A stretch of DNA of 64,000 nucleotides, taken from contig JBARUK010000093.1 of NCBI GenBank assembly GCA_049645705.1, positions 4,802-68,801 on the forward strand. Direction: 5' to 3'. The stretch comes from JBGNFV01 sp049645705 (GTDB lineage: Bacteria > Bacteroidota > Bacteroidia > Cytophagales > Cyclobacteriaceae). Shown here one piece after another: positions 51,511 to 59,795 of this stretch. Below the pieces are notes generated by a model. The model was given only the letters and a program-made list of their open reading frames with translations. It had not been told where the DNA came from and did no database searches. The translations under genes and the position numbers were made by a program. Within the stretch, counting starts at the first letter, position 1. Every line of letters starts with the position of its first letter.

Positions 51511-51690
51511 CTAGCAAATCTGACTCAGATCTGGCTGGCAGTGGTCGCCTATACAGCCGGTAGGGCATTCCATGATGCTGTCGCCACCATCAACCTGCCG
51601 GTATAGCTCACCTGCTCTTACATTACTCATAGACGTGGTAGTAAAGCTCTCTACCTTAAGCTTGTTAAGGTTCAGTTTTCTGTTTTTCAT
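51511..51690 (-). CDS. RiPP-like precursor peptide 2 of minus-strand array (59 aa)
   Basis: 59 residues. Leader MKNRKLNLNKLKVESFTTTS fits the pattern, but the GG is replaced by AG (VRAGE, residues 24-28), the only one of nine without it. Core with four Cys: ECPTGCIGDHCQP, which matches NCDTDCIGRYCDP of the neighbouring precursor 1 (C-x-T-x-C-I-G-x-x-C-x-P). A TTATTTTGAAATAAT string lies 16 nt before its start. Confidence 0.68.
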   Translation of the reverse strand: MKNRKLNLNKLKVESFTTTSMSNVRAGELYRQVDGGDSIMECPTGCIGDHCQPDLSQIC

Positions 51691-51706
51691 AAGAATAGTT
51701 ATTAGA

Positions 51707-51721
51707 ATTATTTCAAAATAA
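51707..51721 (-). promoter_or_regulatory. Putative promoter element before precursor 2
   Basis: On the minus strand TTATTTTGAAATAAT, nearly identical to the string before the lone precursor at 8005 and at about the same distance from the ATG (16 nt). Confidence 0.35.
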
Positions 51722-51769
51722 GTAAGCTTGGAATTCAGTAAGACCGGTCAAGCTTGTCTATTGTACTGT

Positions 51770-51934
51770 TCAAGTAGGATCACAGTATCTTCCTATACAG
51801 TCAGTATCACAGTTGGCTACACTCCCACCCAGGCCGTCTGCTTCACGTTCAAAGCCACCTCTTAATTCACGACCTTCCACTGTGGTAAAACTTGACACTT
51901 TCAGTTCAGATAGTCTAAATTGCTTCTTTTTCAT
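51770..51934 (-). CDS. RiPP-like precursor peptide 1 of minus-strand array (54 aa)
   Basis: 54 residues, first gene of the array. Leader MKKKQFRLSELKVSSFTTVEG, then RGGF at 25-28. Core of about 27 residues ends in NCDTDCIGRYCDPT with three Cys. Minus-strand TTTG-N16-TATTTTG lies about 45 bp upstream and could be a weak promoter. Confidence 0.68.
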   Translation of the reverse strand: MKKKQFRLSELKVSSFTTVEGRELRGGFEREADGLGGSVANCDTDCIGRYCDPT

Positions 51935-52218
51935 TTTGGTAAGATTTAAATGTACCGTAAAATATAATGAAATTTCACCAAAATACGACAGGATACTATT
52001 TCAAAACCTATATGTAATGACTCTACTGTCGGTATCAGGATTTGCATGCTTTCCAAAGTAGCAGGAATTTGCCGGTGGCTTTTGTCAGCTTTAGCTTAAT
52101 TATGAGGCGCTTTATCCAATCAGGCATGGCCGGAAACTCTGTCATCAACCTGCATCCAACATTTGTGACCCGCTCATATTTCTACAGCAACCTATATTTA
52201 CATAACCTCTAAACACAA
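51935..52218. other. Gene-free stretch upstream of the minus-strand precursor array
   Basis: About 280 bp. Nothing certain except a weak promoter-like TTTG-N16-TATTTTG on the minus strand just above the array; no ORF of coding character seen. Confidence 0.4.
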
Positions 52219-52244
52219 AAAACCCCGGCTCACGCCGGGGTTTT
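52219..52244 (-). terminator. Terminator of the oligopeptide-binding gene
   Basis: 11-bp perfect stem AAAACCCCGGC/GCCGGGGTTTT with TCAC loop. Confidence 0.85.
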
Positions 52245-52271
52245 AAGCTAATTCCTGAACAAAATACGGGC

Positions 52272-53957
52272 TTACATGACCGGCTGGTCAAGTGAAGCAA
52301 AATCTACACGCTCCAGACGTGGAACATTCATAGGGTTAGGCTCGAGCCCTTCCACATAGTTTTGTTTCAGACGTAGTACCTCGTCATAGAACAGAACGAT
52401 CACAGGAGCTTCCTCCACTATGATGTTGTCCATTTCCTGGTACATGTCTACTCTGTTAAAGCCTTCGCTCTCATAGCGTGCCTTGTTGTAAAGTTCATCA
52501 AACTTAGCATTGCTGAAGTTCGTCTTATTAGGTCCTGAAGGGGCAAAGTTGCCGCTGTAGAACATAGACAGGTAGTTTTCAGCATCAGGATAGTCACCCA
52601 ACCAGCTACCGCGGAAGAACACTACCTTACCATTGTCCACCATTTCCTGGTGAGTTGCCACCTGGTTGATCTCAATATTAACCTTCACACCGATCGCTTC
52701 CCACTGCTTCTGCAGGTATTCGATCACACGCTTGCTCTGAATAGTCGTATGCAGAGTAAGCTCAGGTACACCTTTACCTTCAGGGAAGCCTGCCGCTTTC
52801 AGATATTCGGCTGCTTTCTTAGGGTCGTAGTTGTATCCTTTCACTTTGTCACGGCTGAAAGAAGGCAGTGCCTCAGGTACGATACCAGCCGTACCGGGCG
52901 TACCCAGTCCGTGCAGCAGGTAGCTGATCATTTCTTCTCTGTTTATCGCATAGCTGAGCGCTTTGCGAAAATCCTTATTAAGAAGAGGATGATTCTTGTT
53001 CTCAAACTTTTCGGCATTCATCATGAAACCGATGTATTCGGTATTCAGATAAGGCACCTTCTGTACGACAAACTTGTCCTTCAACTCGTCTTTTACTTCA
53101 CCGTTTTCGGCAAGTATCTGCTCGGTCAGATCAGCCTGGTTACCACTCATAAAGTCCAGTTTGCCCTGCTTGAAGGTCATGAACTCCTGAGTCTTGTCAT
53201 TAATAAATGTCACCTGTACCGCGTCCAGGTGAGGAAGCTGGCGACCATTCACGTCTTTTCTCCAGTAGCTTTCGTTCTTGAGCAGGATCAGGTTGTTACC
53301 TTCTTCCCAGCTTTTGAAAACGAAAGGTCCGGTACCGATAGGATGCGTACGGAAATCTTTCCCGTACTTATCCACCGCTTCCTTAGGCACTACAAATGTG
53401 TAGGGCATAGTAAGGATCTCGAGGAAGGGGCCGAATGGCTTCTGAAGACGCACCACTATTGTGTAGTCGTCAACAGCCTCTACCCAGTTCTCGGCGACCT
53501 CGCCGTCTTCACTACGGGCTACCTTGTCATTAAAGATCCATGCACCGGTACTAGCGGTGGAAGGATCCAGAATTCTCTTAAATGAATAAACGAAGTCAGC
53601 CGCTTTTATCTCGCGACCTTTCCCACCTTCGAATACCTCATTGTCATGAAACTTCACACCTTGTCTAATACGAAATGTGTAAGTAGTCCCGTCTTCACTG
53701 ATCTTCCAGGTATCAGCAAGGCTGGCTACCGGGTACAGATCGTCATTTAATTCAAAAAGACCATTGTATATCTGGGTGGTTGCCCATATATTAGCCTGGT
53801 TACGGGCAAAAGCAGGGTCCAGGGAACTTATGCCCTCCGCCTGATTGTACCTGAATACTTTTTTCTGTCCTGCGTCTTCTCGAGAGGTTCCGCCACTGCT
53901 ACTACATGACGCTAAAAACCCCGCTACAGCCACGGACAACAGAAATTGTCTCAACAT
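52272..53957 (-). CDS. ABC transporter substrate-binding lipoprotein, peptide (family 5)
   Basis: 561 residues. Signal peptide with lipobox ending in LASC near residue 18 (MLRQFLLSVAVAGFLASC). Extracellular solute-binding family 5 (OppA/DppA type): YNQAEGISSLDPAFARNQANI, the WKISEDGTTYTFRIRQGVKFHD signature, DFVYSFKRILDPSTAS, YPDAENYLSMFYSG. Likely captures oligopeptides for uptake; the ABC permease and ATPase are not in the window. It lies beside, but not clearly in one transcript with, the precursor array. Confidence 0.93.
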   Translation of the reverse strand: MLRQFLLSVAVAGFLASCSSSGGTSREDAGQKKVFRYNQAEGISSLDPAFARNQANIWATTQIYNGLFELNDDLYPVASLADTWKISEDGTTYTFRIRQGVKFHDNEVFEGGKGREIKAADFVYSFKRILDPSTASTGAWIFNDKVARSEDGEVAENWVEAVDDYTIVVRLQKPFGPFLEILTMPYTFVVPKEAVDKYGKDFRTHPIGTGPFVFKSWEEGNNLILLKNESYWRKDVNGRQLPHLDAVQVTFINDKTQEFMTFKQGKLDFMSGNQADLTEQILAENGEVKDELKDKFVVQKVPYLNTEYIGFMMNAEKFENKNHPLLNKDFRKALSYAINREEMISYLLHGLGTPGTAGIVPEALPSFSRDKVKGYNYDPKKAAEYLKAAGFPEGKGVPELTLHTTIQSKRVIEYLQKQWEAIGVKVNIEINQVATHQEMVDNGKVVFFRGSWLGDYPDAENYLSMFYSGNFAPSGPNKTNFSNAKFDELYNKARYESEGFNRVDMYQEMDNIIVEEAPVIVLFYDEVLRLKQNYVEGLEPNPMNVPRLERVDFASLDQPVM

Positions 53958-53985
53958 AATGCTGTCGATTTTGGTATGAAACTTC

Positions 53986-53993
53986 TATCTTTG
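53986..53993 (+). promoter_or_regulatory. Promoter -7 box of the metallo-hydrolase/par operon
   Basis: TATCTTTG fits TAnnTTTG, 53 bp before the first gene of the plus-strand run; the -33 element is not clear. Confidence 0.45.
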
Positions 53994-54046
53994 CTATAAA
54001 TCCGACCTAAATTTTGGCCTATTTTTAAAATAATAAAAACCCATTT

Positions 54047-54727
54047 ATGCGAATAACTTACTACGGTCACTCCTGCTTTCTTGTGGATACCGGGAGCCAT
54101 AAATTACTTTTTGACCCATTTATTACGCCAAATGAACTTGCCAGCAAAATTGAAATATCATCCATAGAGGCTGATTTCATTCTACTTTCTCATGGTCATG
54201 AAGATCATATTGCGGATGTGATGAAAGTCTACGAGCGCACAAAAGCCACTGTAATAAGTACTTATGAAGTCATCCATTATTTCCAGAACAAAGGAGTAGA
54301 AAACGCTCAGCCGATGAATCACGGCGGTAGCTGGAAATTTGACTTCGGGAAAGTAAAAATGGTGTCTGCCATACATTCAAGCAGTTTCCCCGACGGCAGC
54401 TATGCCGGAAACCCGGCTGGATTTGTGGTGCAAACAGAAGGCGGCACTTTCTACTATGCCGGAGATACCGCTTTGACTATGGACATGAAACTTATTGCCG
54501 AGCAATTCAAAATCAATTTTGCATTCATGCCTATCGGTGATAATTTCACCATGGATATCAATGATGCGGTCAAAGCTGCGGACTTTGTAAATACGGATAA
54601 AATCATAGGTATGCATTACGATACCTTTCCTTACATAGAAATCGATCACGAACAGGCAAAAAATGTCGCAGCCGATAGCAAAAAAGACCTAACTTTGATG
54701 CAGATTGGTGCAAGTATTACTATATAA
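54047..54727 (+). CDS. UPF0173-type metal-dependent hydrolase (beta-lactamase fold)
   Basis: 226 residues. Metallo-beta-lactamase fold: TYYGHSCFLVDTGSHKLLFDPF, metal site SHGHEDHIADV (HxHxDH), further ligands in YAGDTALT and a late GMHYDTFPYIEI. Matches UPF0173 (YtkL-like) hydrolases of unknown substrate. Its stop is 8 nt before parA, so likely the same transcript. Confidence 0.9.
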   Translation: MRITYYGHSCFLVDTGSHKLLFDPFITPNELASKIEISSIEADFILLSHGHEDHIADVMKVYERTKATVISTYEVIHYFQNKGVENAQPMNHGGSWKFDFGKVKMVSAIHSSSFPDGSYAGNPAGFVVQTEGGTFYYAGDTALTMDMKLIAEQFKINFAFMPIGDNFTMDINDAVKAADFVNTDKIIGMHYDTFPYIEIDHEQAKNVAADSKKDLTLMQIGASITI

Positions 54728-54735
54728 TAAGGTGA

Positions 54736-55506
54736 ATGGGTAAGACGATAGCGATTGCCAACCAAAAAGGAGGAGTGGGCAAAACCACAACGGCTGTGAA
54801 TCTTGCAGCCAGTTTGGCTGCATTGGAACATAAGACGCTGATCGTCGATGCCGATCCGCAGGCCAATTCCACCTCCGGTGTGGGAGTCAATCCGAAGGAA
54901 ATCGAAACCAGTATATATGAGTGCATGGTAGATGAGATCGATCCGAGGGAGATAATCCTGAAGACTGACATCGACTATCTTTACCTGCTGCCCTCTCATA
55001 TCGATCTGGTAGGAGCAGAGATTGAAATGGTCAACCTTCAGCAGAGGGAGGAAAAAATGCGTGAAGCTCTCAGGGGGGTGACAGATGATTACGACTACGT
55101 AATTATAGACTGCTCTCCGTCACTGGGACTTATAACTATAAATGCCCTCACGGCGGCTGACTCTGTCATCATCCCCGTACAGTGCGAATACTACGCACTG
55201 GAAGGCCTGGGCAAACTCCTCAACACGATAAAGATCATCCAGTCGCGGCTAAATCCGGAATTGGAAATTGAAGGCATTCTGTTGACCATGTACGATAAGC
55301 GTTTACGCCTGTCTAACCAGGTAGTGGAAGAAGTGCAACTGCACTTTAAGAATATGGTATTCGAAACGCTGATACCCAGAAATATTAAATTAAGTGAATC
55401 GCCCAGTTTCGGTATTCCGGCTATCGCCCATGATGCTGAGAGTAAAGGAGCTATCAGCTACCTGAACCTCGCACGGGAAATACTGGAACAGAACGGAATG
55501 GAATAG
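54736..55506 (+). CDS. parA: Chromosome partitioning ATPase ParA/Soj
   Basis: 256 residues. Deviant Walker A NQKGGVGKTTTAVNLA, DADPQANSTSGVG, Walker B-like IIDCSPSLGLITI, and a late IPRNIKLSESPSFG. Works with ParB to separate replicated origins. Gap to parB 6 nt. Confidence 0.96.
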   Translation: MGKTIAIANQKGGVGKTTTAVNLAASLAALEHKTLIVDADPQANSTSGVGVNPKEIETSIYECMVDEIDPREIILKTDIDYLYLLPSHIDLVGAEIEMVNLQQREEKMREALRGVTDDYDYVIIDCSPSLGLITINALTAADSVIIPVQCEYYALEGLGKLLNTIKIIQSRLNPELEIEGILLTMYDKRLRLSNQVVEEVQLHFKNMVFETLIPRNIKLSESPSFGIPAIAHDAESKGAISYLNLAREILEQNGME

Positions 55507-55512
55507 TAGCAG

Positions 55513-56424
55513 ATGAGTGATAAGAAGCCGAGTAAACGCAGAAACGCACTGGGAAGAGGACTAGGTGCCTTGCTGGAAGACAGCGACACCTCCCAAGATA
55601 AACGACGTACGCCCGCTCCGGTACCCGCCGGGTCTATTGATGAGATACCCCTGGGCCAGATAGAGACCAACCCTTATCAGCCACGGGTACATTTTGATCA
55701 GGAGGCGCTGCAGGAACTGGCAGACAGCATCAGTACTCAGGGGATCATTCAGCCTATTACCGTCAGGCAACTGGATAAGGATCGCTATCAGCTTATATCG
55801 GGCGAGCGCCGGTACCAGGCCTCGAAAAAGGCCGGGCTGGAGGCTATTCCTGCATATGTGCGGAAAGCTAACGACCAGCAGATGCTGGAAATGGCCCTTA
55901 TCGAGAACATACAGCGGGAAAACCTCAACCCTATAGAAGTTGCTTTGTCCTACCAGCGTCTCATAAGTGAATGCGACCTGAAGCAGGAGCAACTGGGTGA
56001 GCGTGTGGGCAAAAACCGGACAACAGTAAACAACTATCTTCGCCTCCTGCGTCTCCCGCCCGATATTCAGATCGCTCTGCGTGATAATAAGCTTAGCATG
56101 GGGCATGCCCGTGCGCTGATAAACGTCGATAATATTGATACGCAGCTACACCTCTTTAATAAGGTGCTGCGGGAAGAGCTATCAGTAAGAAAAACCGAGG
56201 CATTGGTGCGGGAAGCTATGACGGGCGGTGCTTCTAAAAAAGAACCTAAATCTAAAGGCGGCGAACAGGCGTACGAGATACGTCAGCTACAGACCAGGCT
56301 CAGCGGTCGTTTTGGCACCCGCGTACAGGTAAAGGCAGACGATAAGCAAAAAGGAGAGATACGTATTCCTTTTGTATCGGCTGAAGACCTGAATAGGATA
56401 CTGGAAATACTGGACGAGCAATGA
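55513..56424 (+). CDS. parB: Chromosome partitioning protein ParB/Spo0J
   Basis: 303 residues. Starts with the typical RNALGRGLGALLED, then the CTPase/nuclease-like domain EIPLGQIETNPYQPRVHFDQEAL, GERRYQASKKAGLEAIPAYVR, ENIQRENLNPIEVA, and the HTH that binds parS (LGERVGKNRTTVNNYLRLLRLP), and a C-terminal dimer domain. No TGTTTCACGTGAAACA-like parS was seen near. Its stop overlaps the next ATG by 4 nt. Confidence 0.96.
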   Translation: MSDKKPSKRRNALGRGLGALLEDSDTSQDKRRTPAPVPAGSIDEIPLGQIETNPYQPRVHFDQEALQELADSISTQGIIQPITVRQLDKDRYQLISGERRYQASKKAGLEAIPAYVRKANDQQMLEMALIENIQRENLNPIEVALSYQRLISECDLKQEQLGERVGKNRTTVNNYLRLLRLPPDIQIALRDNKLSMGHARALINVDNIDTQLHLFNKVLREELSVRKTEALVREAMTGGASKKEPKSKGGEQAYEIRQLQTRLSGRFGTRVQVKADDKQKGEIRIPFVSAEDLNRILEILDEQ

Positions 56425-57119
56425 TCGTAGGCCGGGGCATCTTATTATCACTCTTCCTGATTCTTTGCCTGGCATCTACCGCCCTGGCCCAGGAGGTTAT
56501 TATCGAAACTCCCGATACTGTCAGAAGCTCCGACCCCCTGCCTGCTTATGAGGATTCTACCAGAAATGTAGAAATCATCCGTCTGAATGATACAGTTCCA
56601 CCCGGACCAGTGTATGACGACCTAGAGTATAGATCCATAGACGATGTGGGTATCATAACCCTGCGCCCTAACAAAAAGGTACCCAGTCGTGCCTCGTTAC
56701 TGTCCGCTGCACTGCCCGGATTAGGACAGGTATACAACGGTAAGTACTGGAAGGTACCTGTCATCTACGGAGGATTTGCCATGTTCGGCTACCTTATCAA
56801 ATACAATGATGACAACTACCAGGAGTTCCGGTCAGCCCTGTTTGCAGAGGTCGACAACGATGAGTCTACCATCAATCCTTTCGACGGAATCCTGAGCGAA
56901 AACTCCCTTCGCAGGCGTACAGACCTGTTTAGACGAAACCGGGACTTCAGCATGATACTCGCTGGCGTGTGGTATCTGCTGAATATCGTCGAGGCACATG
57001 TAGATGCGCACCTGCAGGAATTTGATATTGACGAAGACATTTCCATGAGAATAGGCCCCGCTACAGGTAAGAACGGCACTATGTTTGCCGGTGTGGGTCT
57101 TACAATTACTTTCCACTAA
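56421..57119 (+). CDS. DUF5683 membrane protein
   Basis: 232 residues. Signal peptide (MIVGRGILLSLFLILCLASTALAQ), a polar stretch, then SLLSAALPGLGQVYNGKYWKVPVIYGGFAMFGYLIKYNDDNYQEF, the DUF5683 hallmark, and a later helix. In Bacteroidota it regularly sits between parB and dapB, as here (4-nt overlap with parB, 1-nt TAATG overlap with dapB). Function unknown; the constant place suggests a link to cell cycle or envelope. Confidence 0.87.
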   Translation: MIVGRGILLSLFLILCLASTALAQEVIIETPDTVRSSDPLPAYEDSTRNVEIIRLNDTVPPGPVYDDLEYRSIDDVGIITLRPNKKVPSRASLLSAALPGLGQVYNGKYWKVPVIYGGFAMFGYLIKYNDDNYQEFRSALFAEVDNDESTINPFDGILSENSLRRRTDLFRRNRDFSMILAGVWYLLNIVEAHVDAHLQEFDIDEDISMRIGPATGKNGTMFAGVGLTITFH

Positions 57120-57826
57120 TGAACATTCTCCTTATCGGGTACGGAAAAATGGGAAAGGCTATCGAGGAGATAGCCAAAGAAAGAGGGCATACGATAACTG
57201 GTCGGCTGAACTCTGCCGCCGACCGTGAGGCCTGGGACGGAAGTGCCGATGCTGCTATCGAGTTCAGTCAGCCCGAAGCGGCTGTGGACAATATTCGTTT
57301 TGCCATCGACAAGAAGATCCCTGTCGTATCAGGTACCACCGGGTGGCTGGATAACCGATCCGAAATAGAAGCCAGCTGCAGGGAGAAGGGTAGCGCCTTT
57401 TTCTATGCCTCCAACTACTCTATTGGTGTAAATATATTTTTCCGGGTAAATAAATACCTGGCGGATATAATGGGTAAGCAGGAAGGGTATGACGTAGACT
57501 TGGAAGAAGTACACCATACAGAAAAGAAGGATGCCCCTAGTGGAACAGCCATTACGCTGGCTGAAGATATTATTGCCAAAACAGATGGTAAAAGTCATTG
57601 GGTCAATGAGACAACGAACGAAAAAGAGGCGATCGGCATTTCTTCATTAAGAATAGACAAGACTCCCGGTACACATACCGTTACCTATAAATCAGACATC
57701 GACTCCATAGAGATCAAACATACCGCCCATACACGCAAAGGCTTTGCACTGGGTGCTGTGATCGCCGCCGAATGGCTTAAAGATAAAGAAGGAGTCTTTG
57801 GCATGGACGACATGCTGCCGTTTTAA
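57119..57826 (+). CDS. dapB: 4-hydroxy-tetrahydrodipicolinate reductase
   Basis: 235 residues. Lysine/diaminopimelate pathway, reducing hydroxy-tetrahydrodipicolinate with NAD(P)H. Seen: nucleotide loop IGYGKMGKAIEEIA, VSGTTGW, ASNYSIGVN, and the active-site EVHHTEKKDAPSGTA. Short form, as often in Bacteroidota. ATG at 57119 overlaps the DUF5683 stop. Confidence 0.95.
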   Translation: MNILLIGYGKMGKAIEEIAKERGHTITGRLNSAADREAWDGSADAAIEFSQPEAAVDNIRFAIDKKIPVVSGTTGWLDNRSEIEASCREKGSAFFYASNYSIGVNIFFRVNKYLADIMGKQEGYDVDLEEVHHTEKKDAPSGTAITLAEDIIAKTDGKSHWVNETTNEKEAIGISSLRIDKTPGTHTVTYKSDIDSIEIKHTAHTRKGFALGAVIAAEWLKDKEGVFGMDDMLPF

Positions 57827-57856
57827 TGAAACTAAAGGCAGCCTAAATCTCAGACT

Positions 57857-58966
57857 ATGAGCATTTTGACTAAGAAAAGAACGGCCGGAGAGGTCAATAC
57901 CACCAAAAAGAAAAAATCTCAATCCAGAGAATGGGCGGACGCAATCCTTTTTGCCGTTATCGCTGCTACTATTATCAGGTGGTTGTTTCTGGAAGCCTTC
58001 ACCATTCCTACTCCCTCCATGGAGAACAGTCTGCTTGTAGGCGATTTCCTTTTTGTGAGTAAGATCCACTACGGACCGAGAACACCTAAGACACCTCTTC
58101 AGGTGCCCCTCACCCACCAGACTATCTGGTTTACGGACATACCCAGCTATGTAGACTGGATAGACCTGCCCCAATACCGTCTGCCTGGCTTTTCTGAGAT
58201 TACCCGCAATGATGTGATCGTGTTTAACTACCCGAAGGAGATGGAGCATCCGGTAGATCTGAAGACTAACTACATCAAACGGGCCATAGGTATGCCCGGT
58301 GACGTAATCTCGATCAAAGACGGGCAGGTATATATTGACGGTAAGGCCCAGGAAAACCCTCCCGGCATGCAGTTTATGTACCAGATAGTACCCAAAAGCG
58401 GCCGTATCCCTGACCACGTGTGGGAGCGTATGGAGATCAATGCGGAAGATGTAATGGTAGGACAGCGTGGCTACCTGGCAGCACTTAAGCCTGAAAATGC
58501 AGACAAGCTACGCGCCATGTCTAACATAAGCTCGGTAGAGCGATACCCGTTTAAAGAAGGTGACCCAACGGGGGAAATTTTCCCTAACCCCAGCCGCTTT
58601 GCCTGGAACCCTGACTGGTTCGGCCCTTTGGAAATACCTGCCGAAGGCGAAACGATGGAGGTAACCGATGAGATGCTGGTGAAATTTGAGTCTACCATTG
58701 CTAACTACGAAGGTCACGAAGATGTACGCGTATCCGAAGGGAAACTGTTTATCGACGGCAACGAGGTAACAGAGTACACTTGGCAGCAGAATTATTACTT
58801 CATGATGGGAGACAACCGTCACAACTCGGAAGACAGTCGCTTCTGGGGTTTTGTGCCGGAAAACCACATTGTGGGCAAAGCAGCCTTTATTTGGCTGTCG
58901 GTGGATAAGAATGCCGGATTTTTTGACAAGATCAGGTGGAACAGGATATTCGATAAGATCGAATAA
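57857..58966 (+). CDS. lepB: Signal peptidase I
   Basis: 369 residues. Removes signal peptides at the inner membrane. One N-terminal helix (WADAILFAVIAATIIRWLFLEAF) is followed by the nucleophile Ser54 in IPTPSMENSLLVGDFLFV, the general base Lys141 in NYIKRAIGMPGDVI, and later MMGDNRHNSEDSRFWGFV. A large insert (about 160-300) is usual in Bacteroidota. It should serve the many exported proteins seen here. Gap of 30 nt after dapB. Confidence 0.96.
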   Translation: MSILTKKRTAGEVNTTKKKKSQSREWADAILFAVIAATIIRWLFLEAFTIPTPSMENSLLVGDFLFVSKIHYGPRTPKTPLQVPLTHQTIWFTDIPSYVDWIDLPQYRLPGFSEITRNDVIVFNYPKEMEHPVDLKTNYIKRAIGMPGDVISIKDGQVYIDGKAQENPPGMQFMYQIVPKSGRIPDHVWERMEINAEDVMVGQRGYLAALKPENADKLRAMSNISSVERYPFKEGDPTGEIFPNPSRFAWNPDWFGPLEIPAEGETMEVTDEMLVKFESTIANYEGHEDVRVSEGKLFIDGNEVTEYTWQQNYYFMMGDNRHNSEDSRFWGFVPENHIVGKAAFIWLSVDKNAGFFDKIRWNRIFDKIE

Positions 58967-58987
58967 AGCCACAGCCTTAAAATAACG

Positions 58988-59010
58988 AAGCCCGGTATAT
59001 TGCCGGGCTT
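58988..59010. terminator. Terminator between lepB and ung
   Basis: 8-bp stem AAGCCCGG/CCGGGCTT with TATATTG loop, then a run of T. It ends 7 nt before the stop of the converging ung. Confidence 0.8.
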
Positions 59011-59016
59011 TTTTTA

Positions 59017-59679
59017 TTACCAATCTATCTGCGGTTTACCATTTTCTGCGAGGTAAGCATTAGCCTGGCTGAAGTGCTTATTGCCAAAAAAGCCCCTGTT
59101 AGCAGCAAATGGCGAAGGGTGTGCCGATTTTAGTACGCAGTGCTTACCTTCATCAATTATCTCACCCTTTTTCTGGGCATAAGCTCCCCATAGCAAAAAC
59201 ACCACATCATCTTTTTCAGCCGATACAGTCCGGATGACTGCATCTGTAAATTCTTCCCATCCTTTTTTCTGATGTGAGCCCGCACTGTTGGCCCTTACCG
59301 TAAGCGTAGCATTCAGCAGAAGGACTCCCTGGTCTGCCCAGCGCTCCAGGTTGCCTGACGGTGGAATTTCCCTGCCCAGATCAGACTTTATCTCTTTAAA
59401 AACATTGACTAGTGACGGTGGCATAGGCATACCGTCCCTTACAGAAAAGCACAGTCCGTTTGCCTGTCCGGGACCATGGTAAGGGTCCTGACCTATGATT
59501 ACTACCCTTACCTGGTCGAAAGGGCAATGATCAAAAGCGGCAAATATACGCTTGCCGGGTGGGTATACTGTGTAGCGGCTATATTCGTTCTTAACGAAAG
59601 CGACAAGATTTTGAAAATAGGGTTTTGAAAATTCAGGTGCGAGCTTCTCCTTCCAGGAAGCTTCCATATTAACATCCAT
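59017..59679 (-). CDS. ung: Uracil-DNA glycosylase
   Basis: 220 residues. Removes uracil from DNA in base-excision repair. Seen: catalytic Asp65 in VIIGQDPYHGPGQANGLCFSV, then VLLLNATLTVRANSAGSH and the His loop HPSPFAANRGFFG. A second in-frame ATG at 59667 is also possible. Confidence 0.96.
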   Translation of the reverse strand: MDVNMEASWKEKLAPEFSKPYFQNLVAFVKNEYSRYTVYPPGKRIFAAFDHCPFDQVRVVIIGQDPYHGPGQANGLCFSVRDGMPMPPSLVNVFKEIKSDLGREIPPSGNLERWADQGVLLLNATLTVRANSAGSHQKKGWEEFTDAVIRTVSAEKDDVVFLLWGAYAQKKGEIIDEGKHCVLKSAHPSPFAANRGFFGNKHFSQANAYLAENGKPQIDW

Positions 59680-59754
59680 ACCTGGGCTTATTATGCAAAA
59701 AAGTAATATGTTATTTTAATCGAATTATAGCGAAATGGTATGGAAACTTATAAT

Positions 59755-59762
59755 TATTTTTG
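59755..59762 (+). promoter_or_regulatory. Promoter -7 box of apaG
   Basis: TATTTTTG fits TAnnTTTG. It lies 33 bp before the ATG at 59796 and overlaps the region of the upstream start candidates, which supports the later start. Confidence 0.5.
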
Positions 59763-59795
59763 ATGTTTAAAGCTCAAAGCCACATGGCAGAAAAA

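Noticed and set aside
52650..53585. 311-codon plus-strand frame opposite the oligopeptide-binding gene
   Set aside because: Shadow of the real gene; composition is that of a reversed coding frame.
54047..57000. Search for a parS site near parAB
   Set aside because: No sequence resembling TGTTTCACGTGAAACA was found by eye; not reported as a feature.
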